Assembly (NCBI RefSeq): GCF_901709675.1
Contig: NC_051095.1
Location: forward strand, 20,429,456-20,493,455
Direction of reading: 5' to 3'
DNA length: 64,000 bases
Source of the DNA: Syngnathus acus
Taxonomy: Eukaryota; Chordata; Actinopteri; Syngnathiformes; Syngnathidae
Part shown: positions 25,701 through 37,975 of the stretch, piece after piece
Layout: each line of letters starts with the position of its first letter
Position numbering within the stretch: the first letter of the stretch is position 1
Notes under the pieces: model-generated
The model's database searches: none
Seen by the model: the letters and a program-made list of their open reading frames with translations, nothing else
What the model was told of the DNA's origin: nothing
Program-made: the position numbers and the translations under genes

Positions 25701-28152
25701 AAACACTACGTATTTTTTTTGTTCTGTTGGCAGAACTTGCGTTCGTGTGTGGTCTCTCTGTGTGTGGTTCTCAGCATGATGCCTTTTTACCAACTAAATA
25801 AGTGCTTCTTGAAAGGGGGACAGCGGGTGGGTGATGAAGGGTCGTCAGCAATACAACAGGACACCGGTTAGTGTTTGTTTATTCACTCACATTCATCAAC
25901 TCTGACTTCAAATAGTTCTCACTGCAACACAGGGTGCATTTCAATCAATTATTAGAAAATAATTTATTCACCATGGACTTAACATATGTGTGTGTATGCA
26001 TACGTGTGTGCGTGTAACAGTAGCCAAGTGCAGTTGTATAGATGAGGTAAGGATCAGTGGTTATTTCTTTTTGAAGAAATTCTCAAACAAGGATCACATA
26101 TTTCATTTGTAGGTTTGGATATGACTTATTGTACATGTGCGATTATAATCAATTTAGGCACACTGTTTTTTATACAACCTGATCAGGAGTAGAAGACTTG
26201 CATAATGTTTCCAGATAATATGAAATTATCCCCCCCTTTTTGTTTTTAAAGAAAACAGAAACTTAAGGGGCTTTTCTTACGTGATTTCCAATGCCCCATT
26301 ATGTATGTAGATAGATTTTCTGGACATATTGCATTCTAGTCTGCATCCTTACAATTGCAAGGTGCCCTTGAGCAAGGCATCGAAAGCCTCAGTCTCAACT
26401 CAAGGGCGGAGTCACAGTTGGATGTAACTCTTAAATTGATTTCCGCTGCCAAGTGAAACAAATCGGATACGTGCCACGGAAGCGTAACGAAAAACATAAT
26501 ACGGTATCATCAGTTATTCAGTCCTTTTTCAAATGTGGATAAAAATCCAATACTTATTGAATAGCTGCCGTGTGAGTGCAGCAAGAACAAATTGGCTATA
26601 ATCATTCAATGAAAAACGGACGTTATCATTCATTAGAATCACTAACCCTTTTAACGTGAATCAAAAAACGTAGTCCTCCTTGATATTGCGTTACAGAAAC
26701 AAAGTAAATTTGTTAGAACAAGCACTCAACATCTGTAGGTGTGCAAGCAGTAGTGTCAGATGTGCTAGCAAAGCACTCAGGCAGGACACTGGCAATAAGC
26801 TCAGAGCTGTGAGGACAGCGGGACTTCACATGTGCGCTGGGGGAGTGTTTAAATTGAAACCCAAAGCGCTAATGTTGTACTTTATACATAGACATTATCA
26901 CAGGACCACAAAATGGGAATGAGCTCGTCACACATTCTCACATTTCTTTTCCGAATCTCTTGAACTGCTGGAGCAGTTTGTTTGTTCAATCTGCCATCAT
27001 CTGCACCTCCCAAAATATCCAATGTGGCTTGTAAAAAGTACAAATGCTCCTAAATATTGTGGCTCGCTGCTATTTGAATGTAACATTACCTGAGGGCAAT
27101 TGTTTTTATGGAAATGCTTTGGCGAGTAACATTGTAAAATACTGTACATATGATGGAAAACACAACAATAAGAAACACAACAATCACAATAGAATTGTGT
27201 ATCTACCAATCTGTATCCAGGTTACGCAATTTATTGTATTGCTGGATTGTATTTTTCTTCATTCTTAAATTTTTTATTCTCTCCATTTTTCCACTGATCT
27301 TACCTTTCACTTCCTCTGTACATGCATTATGAATTCTACATCTGGGGATTTGAGGGTGTTAGGAGCTGAGGTGTAAACCACTAGTTGGTACTCAAAAGGA
27401 GAAAATAATCCAACACAAGTCTTTTTTTTCAATAGCAACTCTCCTCCCTCTTAATCGCCCCATTAGCTGCCTCAGCTTTTCTTTTATAATGTTAGCAAAC
27501 GTTTTCCGCCTTCAATGTACACTTCAATTTTCTGAGAGTCCGGGGAGTGTTTATTTTAGAGTAAAAAAATGCTATTATGGAGACTGTATTAGAATTGAGT
27601 TGTAGGATGAAACAACTCGCATCCGTCATAAAAGTAAAGTACATTTACGAATGCGGACAAAAACACAACCTCCAGCCTATTATTAGATTTGCATCATCTT
27701 AAAAAAGCAGACATAAACCCATTTGTTAGGGATCGGAAGATTGTCTGGCATAGGTTTAAAGGCAGATGCCTTTCTTGACACAGTGTCGCCTGTGCCAGGG
27801 TGCACTAGCCAGGAATCAAACCCATACCATTTTCAGGATAGGCAGCAGCATGCACCATGGCACTATGATATGAAATGTAATTAGAAATAAGCATATATCT
27901 GAAATCACAAATTAGAATAGAAGCAATCTGCCTTTCCACCGATTTTGTTTATTTGTCACAAGAGTAAAACAATGGGGTGTTGCCTTGATTGTCATGCATT
28001 CCCTTCTCCCTTTTCTTTCTTCACTCCATCCTTCTCATCTTTCTCATCTCCCTTCTCTTAACTTCCCTCCTTCTCCCTCTCTCTCTCTTTTATATTCATA
28101 GGATTTTAAAATGTCTGTAATAGCCCTGCTAGATCAAAACACTCTTTCCCCC

Positions 28153-28154
<2 letters not shown>

Positions 28155-28206
<52 letters not shown>
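28155..28206. repeat. (TG)n microsatellite
   Basis: About 26 uninterrupted TG units, preceded at 27994-28092 by a nearly pure pyrimidine stretch (TTCCCTTCTCCC, CTCTCTCTCTCTT). Confidence 0.95.
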
Positions 28207-28211
<5 letters not shown>

Positions 28212-29198
28212 GCCTGCATGTGTGTGAGAAAGCTTTTTCTCTGTGTGTGTATTTCTATCCGTGTGTGTGTGTGTTTGCGCGTGTGTACGTGATTTGCATA
28301 TCACAGCTATGCTCTGATTGGCAAACTGGCAATGCCGAGTCCAGCGGTGCGTAATTTTTAAGAGGCCCTACCACGTACACAAAGTCGGGAGCAGCCACTG
28401 GTCTGTATCAGAACCTAATGAATAATATGAGTGCGCTAGCAGCAGGGGTTCTCCATGAATTGTCCTGTAATGCCAAGCGCAATAAAGATTTTTATAACCA
28501 TGTTTTTATGGGCACCAGACATAAGCTGTTATGAAATAGTCTGATATTTTACAAGCCGTTTGGTCTAGGTTTTATTGTCTCAAATGAAGTTGCCTTGTAA
28601 TGTATCATATTTGACCAGTCAAGACTATCAAATGTGTTGCTTTACTACCTTCATATCCTGGGGAATTAATAATAATAGATGGAAAATGCGTAATCTCTTA
28701 TAATATCAATCAGTTATCAGGAATTTGATGAACGCAGCACAGCTTTCAAAATATATCCTGAAGAATGCAATGCAAAATTGAGAATACTAATAATTAATTA
28801 ATGTCAAAATACAATGGAGGGAATGGAGCAAAATGATGCAACAATGTAGAAACCCACACATTAGTAGGGGTGCTAACACGTGAGCTCTCACATCCTACAT
28901 TTCAAACCCCACGTGGGACAGAATAGAAGCACACTTTCGATCCATCCACAGAACAAGAGGTTGGTGCAAAAAGTCTCGACAAAATACAAATTCAACTCTT
29001 CCACTTGGCCCAAAGACTGAGATTGGAGCAGGATCATGGATACAATCCTCCAGAATGGAATGGTAACTCACACACTGACCTTGTGTATTCTGGTGAAGGC
29101 TTCCTGACCCTCATCATCTACAAGGAAGTAGCCTTCTGACTTACAAAGAAGGGGACAAACAAAAATATTTAGCAACACAATGTGAAATATTCCATCTA

Positions 29199-30342
29199 CC
29201 GTAGTTTTCGGACTATAAGATCACCAACTGATTCCCGAGCGCGGCACCGCTGCTGCTCACTGCTCCCCTCTCCCCCAGGGGATGGATTAAAATCACACGG
29301 GGATGGGTTAAATGCAGAGGACAAATTTCACCACACCCAGGTGTGTGTGTGACGATCATTGGGACTTTAACTTTAACTTTATAAGTCGCACCGGAGTATA
29401 AGTCGCACCAGCCATAAAATGCCCAAAAATGTGAAAAAAAACATATATAAGTCGCTCCGGAGTATAAGTCGCATTTTGGGGGGCAATTTATTCGACAAAA
29501 TCCAACACCAAGAACAGACATGAACGAGCAACAACAGGCTAAACGATACGGTATGCTAACGTGACAAACACAAACGAGGAGCTGAGAACGGGCCTGACGT
29601 AACATTCAGTTATTTAAAAAAAACGATTACATAAATAACACGTTTATAAAACCATCTGTGTCACTCCAATTCATTAAATCCATCGATCGTCCTTTGTCAA
29701 CAATGCCGTGTGCCGCGCCGCAGTTCAAATTATTCCACAGGCCCATACAACGATATATAAACTATATTTTAAATAACTATCACATAAACAACAATATTAT
29801 CAAACCATTTGTGTCACTCCAAATCATTAAATCCATCGATCAAATTTCTCGTCTTTTATCGATCGTCCTTTGTCAACAATGCCGTGTGCCGCGCCGCAGT
29901 TCAAATTATTCCACAGGCCCATACAACGATATATAAACTATATTTTAAATAACTATCACATAAACAACAATATTATCAAACCATTTGTGTCACTCCAAAT
30001 CATTAAATCCATCGATCAAATTTCTCGTCCTTTATGTCATCCTGGTGACAGAGGTCATGTCCAGAGGATATGGCGCTTTAAAGTGTTAATTACTTTATTT
30101 GATTTTTTCTCTCTATTTTTCATGTTTTGAATATGTTCAAGATAAAGATATCAAAGCATGTGAAGTGATCAACTATACTAAAAATAACATGTGAAGTGGT
30201 CAACTATACTTGTAAGTAAGTGATGTGTTAATGATCAAGTAAAAATTTGTGAAAAAAAACATATATAAGTCGCTCCTGAGTATAAGTCGCCCCCCCACCC
30301 AAACTATGAAAAAAAACGCGACTTATAGTCCGAAAATTACGG
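29199..30342 (-). mobile_element. pogo-like MITE, copy E2 (inverted relative to E1, with insertion and duplication)
   Basis: Same family and near-identical interior to E1 but in the opposite orientation. Flanked by TA (29197-29198 and 30343-30344), with ends CCGTAGTTTTCGG and CCGAAAATTACGG. It differs from E1 by a SINE fragment inserted at 29220-29380 and by a tandem duplication of 176 bp (29682-29857 and 29858-30033), which gives three copies of the IDGFNDLE-stop sequence instead of two. The long shared open frames of E1 and E2 therefore reflect repeat identity, not a gene. Confidence 0.85.
29220..29380 (+). mobile_element. 5'-truncated tRNA-derived SINE inside MITE E2
   Basis: Corresponds to the 3' half of the SINE at 46261-46580, from GATTCCCGAGCGCGGCACCG to the ACTTTAACTTTAACTTT tail. 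It interrupts the MITE sub-repeat and is flanked by a 5-6 bp target duplication, (T)ATAAG at 29214-29219 and 29380-29385, as expected of LINE-mediated insertion with 5' truncation. Confidence 0.85.
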
Positions 30343-31503
30343 TAAATGCCCCACTTCATTGGGCTAAACAATCATATGGAGCACGTGAGTGCTTCCTCCA
30401 GCGCATCTCTCTGTCCAAGCATTCCATCAAGTATATGAAGGAGACTTGCAGTGAAAGTGCACGGAATTACTACTGTGACCCCTTAGACCACCATCACCGG
30501 GAGCGGCAGTGTGTCGAGTGCTCTGCCCTGCCTCTTCTTGAACCAATGACCTCCTATTCAGCAGTGTGATAACAGTCGCTTTATCTGACCAGCCTCTTGA
30601 GCGTGTCCAAACCAGAGGAAGTGAAATGGAGTTTTAGTTGGAATGGGAACTCCCTGTGGCTCAATAATACACACATTCAGACTGGCGGTGATGGTAAAAA
30701 TCAATGCTGATCATTGCAGCTAATCCATTGCTGTAATGCTAATCCCCAGGGGTAAACAGAACAGTTAGTCATAGTGCACAGTATGCTAAACAGTTCATGA
30801 AACATCCATGTAAAGAGAAATAAAGTGAAGCACTTGTGACATGCTGCCTCCATTCATGCTGCTTGTGCATCTCTACAATACATGACAGAGTACTAACTGT
30901 TGTGTTTTACGGGAGCAGCAAGAGCTCTCCGGGTAATGTTGTATCAAACCAGAATAGGACGTGAGCTGTTTAAATTTGAATGGTACCACTTCAAAAACCC
31001 ACTGAGGGGTCTATTCACTCAATTGCATTATTGTTTGTTTCAACACAAGTCCATTTTGGAGTGTACACTTTTTGAGGTATATTTTACCCTAGATTCCCCT
31101 AAAATCCAGATGATATGCAGCTGTGGTGCCTAAGTAAATGATAGAAGTGGCGCTATTATGAATCGTTTCACGTGTGCATGTACTTGTGTGCATGTCTTGG
31201 TTGTGACTTGACAGCCAGAGAGATATTATGCAAATGAGGCCAGCTGTTTGGTGCACTGGGAGACACTGCTGCATTGACAGAATACCATGTCCCCATGTTG
31301 CAATGCATCGCCTATTCAGTGAAGGCACCCCAAAATACTTTCATATTCATACCTAGGCTTCTCTATATTTCCAAGACTTGTTCCACTTGTATTGTTGCAG
31401 TAATGAACAGTAAAAGCTTCAGTTTAAGCTGTCCTCCTGACAGAGTATATCCCTGATCCATATGTTTAGTTTCTTGAGTAGTAGAAGTAGTAGCAGTTGT
31501 AGT

Positions 31504-31528
31504 AATAATAATAATAATAATAATAATA
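31504..31528. repeat. (AAT)n microsatellite
   Basis: About eight AAT units. Confidence 0.9.
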
Positions 31529-31717
31529 CCATAATATCTCTGCAGTCATTGAAGCAGTTGGTATGTTTATCCAAAACATTATAAATGATATCTTTGTTAT
31601 ATACAAATCACAGTGAATTTAGCAAGCATTCAGTCTTGTGCAAAAGCACATATACCTGAAATGTAGGCCACACCAGGACTGTTATTGTGAACATGACATA
31701 AGTGCGAAAGAGTTTTG

Positions 31718-32145
31718 GACAGCATCATCATCATCATCGGTTTAAAGTCCGCTTTCCAGGCGCCGCTGGGTTGGACTGGGTTCTCGATATGGCTTTCTTC
31801 CACCGGGAACGGTCCATGGCCATCTCGTGGTTGATGCCGAGTGCCTTCATGTCGGCTGCCACGGTCGTCTGCCAGGTCTTTTTAGGTCGGCCACTGGGTC
31901 TTGTTCCCTCTACGTTATACGACATAGTAACTTTCTTCACCCAGTCGTTCTCATCCTTCCTCACTACATGTCCGTACCATCGCAGTCTGCCTCTCCTCAC
32001 CACATCCACTATGGCCTCCACTCCCATCTTCTTTCTCAGCTCTGCACTGGTCTTTTCCTCCCTCATTGACACACCACACATCCATCTGATCATCCTCATT
32101 TCTGCTCTGTTTAGTTTGTCTTCGTGTTCAACACATTTTTAACTG
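31718..32145 (-). mobile_element. Non-LTR retrotransposon ORF2 C-terminal remnant
   Basis: A minus-strand frame of about 130 codons, starting upstream of its first Met with HEDKLNRAEMRMIRWMCGV and continuing with RRGRLRWYGHVVRK and RPSGRPKKTW. This basic tail is typical of the end of ORF2 in RTE/Nimb-type non-LTR elements. After the stop comes a short 3' end with a (GAT)n-like tail, seen as CATCATCATCATC on the plus strand at 31723-31738. It is 5'-truncated and lacks the reverse transcriptase, but the frame is intact, so the insertion may be fairly young. Confidence 0.8.
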
Positions 32146-32893
32146 ATACGTAAAATTAATGACAAGAAATTATGAACCATAAAGGTTTTCTTCCAAACAC
32201 TTACATGGGCTTAATTATTTAACCAAAAGCCACAAATTTACATTCTTAACAGCTACATAAATAGAGAGGTCGGTATATTGGTATGAGAGAGACACTGTCT
32301 CATCATTAATTTTATTTATATGGAAACTTGCATCAAAACACTTTTGTTATTGGATAATTAATGCCATCATAATTGATTGTATGATGTTTTGGGAGAGAAA
32401 GTGATAGTGCATTTATTTCCTGCCGCTAAGAACACCATCGCCACTTAAAAGGAATTATGACCTCAGTGGACAGGAAGAGATGCAGCCTCGCTGGTGAGGT
32501 TTTTAAGAGCGAGGTGAGTTTATCTGAGCTTTTCAAAGATAAGAGCGGCGGAGTGAATTAAAACAGTAAAGTTGTGGCCCACAGAACAGTCAGCTGGCAG
32601 ATGATAAAACATTTTGTGGAGCTGCCGAGTGTGGATGATAACTCTCAGTAGACTGGCCTCTCTAAGTGACCTCTTTCACATTACACAAACTCATTTGATC
32701 TATCGCTAACATAAAAATATTGATCACTCTAGTGAGCAGACTGTTAGTGAGAGGAAGAAAAAACTAACATCTGCGATTTCATCATTGTGGCCACAAGCCA
32801 TAGTAATCACTTTAATGAAGGAAGATAATCTTTGTCAGTAAATTAGAGCATGCTGATGAATTGTTGCCTCAACATGCTTGTAAAAAATATAGA

Positions 32894-33539
32894 CAGTATT
32901 TTCCGGACTATATGTCGCTCCGGAGTAGAAGTCGCACCAGCCATAAAATGCATAATAAAGAAGAAAATGATTATATATGTCGCACCGGAGTATAAGTCAC
33001 TTTTTGGGTGAAATTTATTTGATAAAATCCAACACCAAAGACAGGCACGTCATCTTGAAAGGCAATTTAAAATTAAAATAAAATAGAGGCAACAACAGGC
33101 TGAATATTTATACGGTATGCTAATGTTACATAAACACATAAACAAGGAACTAAGAACGTGCCTGATGTAACATATTAAGAGTTATTCAAATAACTATAGC
33201 ATAAATAATATGCTAACAAGTTTATCAAACCATCTGTGTTACTCCAAATCATTAAATCCAATGAAATATTCATCCTCTGTGTCACTTATAAACAACTCCC
33301 CTAACCCCGGAAGTAGAAGATGCGGCGCTTCCTCTTCTACGTCGCTTATGTCAGACTCATCGTCAGTTGCAGTTCCAATTATTCCACAGGCCTAGAGCGC
33401 CCTCTTGCGGTTTGGTGTTTAATAATATGTGAAATGATATAATGTGTTAATAATTTCACACATAAGTCGCTTCTGAGTATAAGTCGCACCCCCAGCCAAT
33501 CTATGAAAAAAACTGTGGCTTATAGTCCGGAAAATACTG
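32894..33539 (-). mobile_element. pogo-like MITE, older copy E3
   Basis: A 646-bp diverged relative of E1/E2 with ends CAGTATTTTCCGGACTATA and its complement at 33520-33539. On the minus strand 33391-33239 is an open stretch of 50 codons plus stop, including TDDESDISDVEEEAP, then LFISDTEDEYFIGFNDLE. This is the longest surviving piece of the transposase end in the family. CAG-type ends are typical of pogo/Tigger elements. Confidence 0.8.
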
Positions 33540-34118
33540 CATATCTTTTTTTATGATGACAGTTCTAAAAAACATTGATTATGTCACTTGAATAAGAGCT
33601 GATTTGAATCACAGACTGGATCTGAAGATCTGGTTTACATAGAGAGTAGCACATAAATATTGAACCTAAAGTTGCCTTAGTTACTTTAATGTCAATAAAT
33701 ACACCCATATTGTGATTACAATGTCTACATACATTTCTGAAAGGATATTTCCTTTAATAATCCTGCTAGCCGTTGCTTTGACATCATCAGCATGTCCCTA
33801 CGACATTTTCCCCTTAATGTTATTCTTTCAAAAACGTGAAATGTAATAATGACTTCACACCCCAAGATTATATCTTGACTTTCACTCTTTCAACAGCAAT
33901 CAATAGGTCAGCCTTTTCAGTTGAGAATTAAATTACTTGCCACCCAAAAAAAAAAAAAAAACTGCAAAAATAAAGAAATAAGAAGACTAGCCTTTGACTG
34001 GATGTCCTCTTCAACGTACATGTCCTGATTTGCTAACTTAATTGTTTCTCTGCACTCATGCATGGCCTCTATTTGTTAAAAATATTATCAAATTACTATA
34101 TTGTTGTCTATCATCTTC

Positions 34119-34182
34119 GTGTGTGTGTGTGTGTGTGTGCGTGCGTGCGTGCGTGTGTGTGCGTGCATGCGTGGGTGTGTGA
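34119..34182. repeat. GT/GC-rich microsatellite
   Basis: GT units interrupted by GTGC steps. Confidence 0.9.
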
Positions 34183-35032
34183 TATTAGGCCAAAACACTG
34201 AATCGAAAGAATGATTCTGCCCAAAGGTGTGTTTTGGAAATAGCAAGTAAAATGTAAAGAAGCAAAGTCATTTACATGATGGAAATTTAACCAAGCTTTT
34301 AATACTCATGTCGGTTTTTATCATAGTCCATTTTCTTTTACAAGACTAACGTGTCATATTAAGTTTATTTTTTGAAGCAAAAAGGCATAAATAGAAGCTG
34401 AGTCTGAGCAGAATATATTTTGTTGCTGTGGCCTTCCTGATTACTGACTAGAGGTCCAAGTCTATCCTGCTTCTTATTTACCGCTACATTAGTGGCGAGG
34501 CGCCGTATGTGCTTTTACACATGACCGACAGAAATGCCACAGCGGGTCTTCAAATCAGTGTGAAATTACATCAGCCCCATTCTTTGAACTACTTTGAAAT
34601 GAAAGCTGTCACAGCACTGCTGGAAATGTCACCTGTCAGATCAGAGTTTACCTTCTTGCCACCTCACTCACATGCCTAAACATGCTTGAGTGTTGTTTAC
34701 GTGTGTATTTCAGACAAACGTCAGTAACAGAGCAGTGACCTCACATTAAGTGTTTCAATGAAGCATCAATGTTCTTGACAGCCTCTTTCATCTCCCCTGA
34801 GCGATATCGCCTTTCTTTGCTAATTTGAAATTAATGATCAGAAGGATTTTTTGGAAAGTCTTCTTACACAATGCTGTATGAAGGTCTCAGTTTCTTACAG
34901 GCATCACATTACCGGGGCCAACAAGGAGTTTGGTTTATTTTCTCACTATCTTTTCTCCCATCTTAGATCAAAAACCGGATATGAATTTTTTTTTGTAAAA
35001 CTAATTTTTTTTGCAAGAAACTTCATAGTTAG

Positions 35033-35592
35033 TAGGGGTGTAACGATTCATCGATACACATCGATTAATCGATATAATGCTCTACGATTTGTTGGCATCG
35101 ATGCTAAACGTAAACATCGATCTATATCGCCCGTTTTTTACCTCGGACATTAGACGCGACTTTATTTTGAAATCCAGTTCATTGTTGCTTGCTTCCTCTT
35201 TCCGGGAGCAGTGCGCGGTGTGTTGTGTTGTGAGCAGAGCAGGCACGTGAAAGGGGAGCCGACAACTACGCGGCTCCTGGGCTGGTGCTATGGCTAGTGT
35301 CCAAGAAGACGAGGAAATTATAGGAATTTGATAAAGTTCAGTGTTAAAATAAGCACTTTGTATACTACAATACTCTTGTAATTTCCTAAATAAAGAGTTT
35401 GCAGTACCTTGTTGATTTTGCGTATGAATTGGTATAAATCAGGATATTGTTCTATATCGATCGTAGAGCACTATATCGTGATGTATCGTGAATGAATCAC
35501 AGCAGGCTTTAAGATATCGGCAAATATCGTATCGTGATTCTTTGTATCAATATGATATCGTATCGTGACAAAACCCGCGATTTACACCCCTA
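35033..35592. mobile_element. hAT-like MITE with perfect target duplication
   Basis: A 560-bp non-autonomous element starting TAGGGGTGTAACG and ending TTTACACCCCTA, with 11 bp of terminal identity followed by shared ATCGATAC/GTATCGTG-type sub-motifs. It is flanked on both sides by the 8-bp duplication ATAGTTAG (35025-35032 and 35593-35600), the length characteristic of hAT transposases. No transposase frame is present. ATCGAT and TATCGT motifs are repeated near both ends. Confidence 0.9.
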
Positions 35593-36509
35593 ATAGTTAG
35601 GGTTTACTTTGGAGGGCCGTTATAACTGTGAACCCAAATGAATACATGATCACTTCATATTACATATTCACAAAAGACTGATGACTAACTAGTTTAAACG
35701 TCAGAGGCCAGTAAAGAGGCCATTTATTTTAAAAGGGGGGTTGGTAACCAAAAATGTTTGCAATATCTTAGCATTCTCAAAACGTGAAGACAATTTGCAC
35801 ATTTGGTATTTCAGCAAGAAACATCAAGAAACTTGCTTTTGTGGGCTGCATAAAATGGTGTTTGTATGTGTGTGGTGGTGCTGGTGGGATGGGAGAAAAG
35901 AACAGCTCTGCGTCATTATTTAAATTCCCTAGTCTTGGGAATTTTTTTATTATTTGTGCTACCCTAACCAAGCCTTAACCAAGGTTACGCCTTGCAATTG
36001 AAAGTTTTACGTTACACGTAAATGTCAATATTTTCCTTGTGTCTTTACCAAGTTTACATTTAGTCAACACATACATAGCCCTAACAGACATGGTACAGTG
36101 GTAATCTTTGGCAAAAAAAAAAAAAAAGGAATTGACTGTATACTTCCCAACTTCTCAAAGCATTTTTAGATCTTTCAGCTCATTGATTCCATTTAACAAC
36201 CGTTTCTTCATGCTTTGTTTGCTCCCCGCTCCCATCAGCCTCGCACGGAAGACAGTGGTAGGAGCTAGCCATGGAGCAATTAAATCCAGATATTTCCCTC
36301 AGGAGATGGTGGAAACCAAATCAGCTCTTATATCCACCAGGCGGATGCAGAATTGACTAACATGAACATTATGTTGCTTTGTGCCTTCTGAAGGAACAGG
36401 TACCCTTCTGTGTGCTTACACATTTGCTTTAAATACAAAAGAAAATAGAAAAGCTGCTATTTCCACCCTGTACTACAAAATTGCATGCAGTATTTGTGTT
36501 CCCTAGTCA

Positions 36510-36773
36510 CGTATTTCCCGGACTATAAACTGTTACTTTTTGCACAAGCTTTGAACCCTGCGGTTTATAGTCCAGCACGGCTTATCTGTGCATTTTCACA
36601 ATTTTTAGGATATTGTAAGATTTGTACATATACTCTTATATGTGGAAATTAAACATTTAAACACCTGCAGCTTATTGTCCAGAGCATCTTATATAGGAAC
36701 AAAACAGGATTTCCCCCTAATTTTAGCTGGTGCGGCTTATATTCAGGTGCGGCTTATAGTCCAGAAAATACGG
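36510..36773. mobile_element. Short ATAAACTG/GCGGCTTAT MITE, copy E4
   Basis: About 264 bp, with ends CGTATTTCCCGGACTATAA and TTATAGTCCAGAAAATACG followed by GTA. It is related to the E1-E3 ends, but the interior repeats GCGGCTTATAGTC/TTTATAGTCCAGC instead of GCGACTTAT and has no transposase tail, so it is a separate subfamily. Confidence 0.7.
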
Positions 36774-37796
36774 TATAAAGAGCTGAGAGTAAAAGAATGA
36801 GAGTCACAGCATTGTTTACTGCCTAATTCCTATCTTGAAAAGATATGACTATATCTGACCTGTAAATAAGGCCAAATCATTTCTGATTATTGATATATGG
36901 AGATTGTGACAAAGTCATCACAATGTCCACCTGTTTTGATTACACTGACAATTTCCTTTCTGGTACAGTATTTACATTAATACTATTTAATCTTTTGCCA
37001 ATATGTACATAAAATAGTGTGAATGAATTAATACTGTACTATCAAAATTATAGCCATGTTCAGATTCAAACTAAGCAGCAGTTCATGTTGCTGACCAAAT
37101 GTGCGTGCAAGGGTGTGCGTTTGTGCATTGTACGTGTGTGTCTGGGAGTAGGTCTAAGTCTACTGTAACCATGTGAGGAAAGGATCAATAATGTTATCAG
37201 TCCACTCTCTCTTATGTGCACATATGCACGCAGAGATACGCACGCACACACACCCGAGGGAATAAAAGGCACACATCGATATTTCTATAGTGCCAACAGA
37301 AAGCTGCCACAGCAGTTTAAAGGCTTACATGCACGCACACGCACACATGTACTGAGCTGCTTGACCATTGGTTATCTTAAACTATTTCATGGCACCTGAA
37401 GTAATTTGGAAACTGTTAATGTAAAATCAATGATGGTGATTTACTGGTCGGTTCTTGTAGTCCTTAGGGGTTATTTTGTTGGTTTTATACTCATGACATT
37501 GGTGCAGGTGTTTACGGTTTAAGCCAATTTTGACATTGCCGATGTCTGACACTGGACTTAATTGTTTTCCCTTGAGACGGATGTTTGCATTATGTGTGTA
37601 CATGAAGGGAGAAACAGATGTTTGAAATATCTGTCAGCATGAATAGACAAAAGGCTCCTTAAAATGTAAATGGGAATGGACAGACGTAAGGTTTACGTCA
37701 TGTGTAGATTATAGGTGACAGGAAGTCACACTATGGCAAATTCAACCACACAATAAGAAACCTTTTTGACCATTACACTGTGTTGTGTAGTTATAG

Positions 37797-37975
37797 CGAT
37801 AGAATGGCTCAGTGGTCATCTCCCAATCAACAGGTTCTGGTTCTAATCCTGAGCTAAACGGTCCTTGAGCAAGATAGTGAACCCCCACTGATACACCATC
37901 AGTAGCTGAATGAGGAGAGTGTTAAAAGCGCTTTGAGTGCCTTGAAGGAAGGAAAGTGTTACACAAGTGAAAGCC
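37797..37975 (+). mobile_element. tRNA-derived SINE
   Basis: Has an A box (TGGCTCAGTGG) and a degenerate B box (GGTTCTAATCC) about 35 bp apart, then CCTTGAGCAAGATAGTGAACC and AAAGCGCTTTGAGTGCC, a body shared by many fish SINE copies. A fainter relative is at 57570-57720. Not a functional tRNA gene: no cloverleaf closes. Confidence 0.65.
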
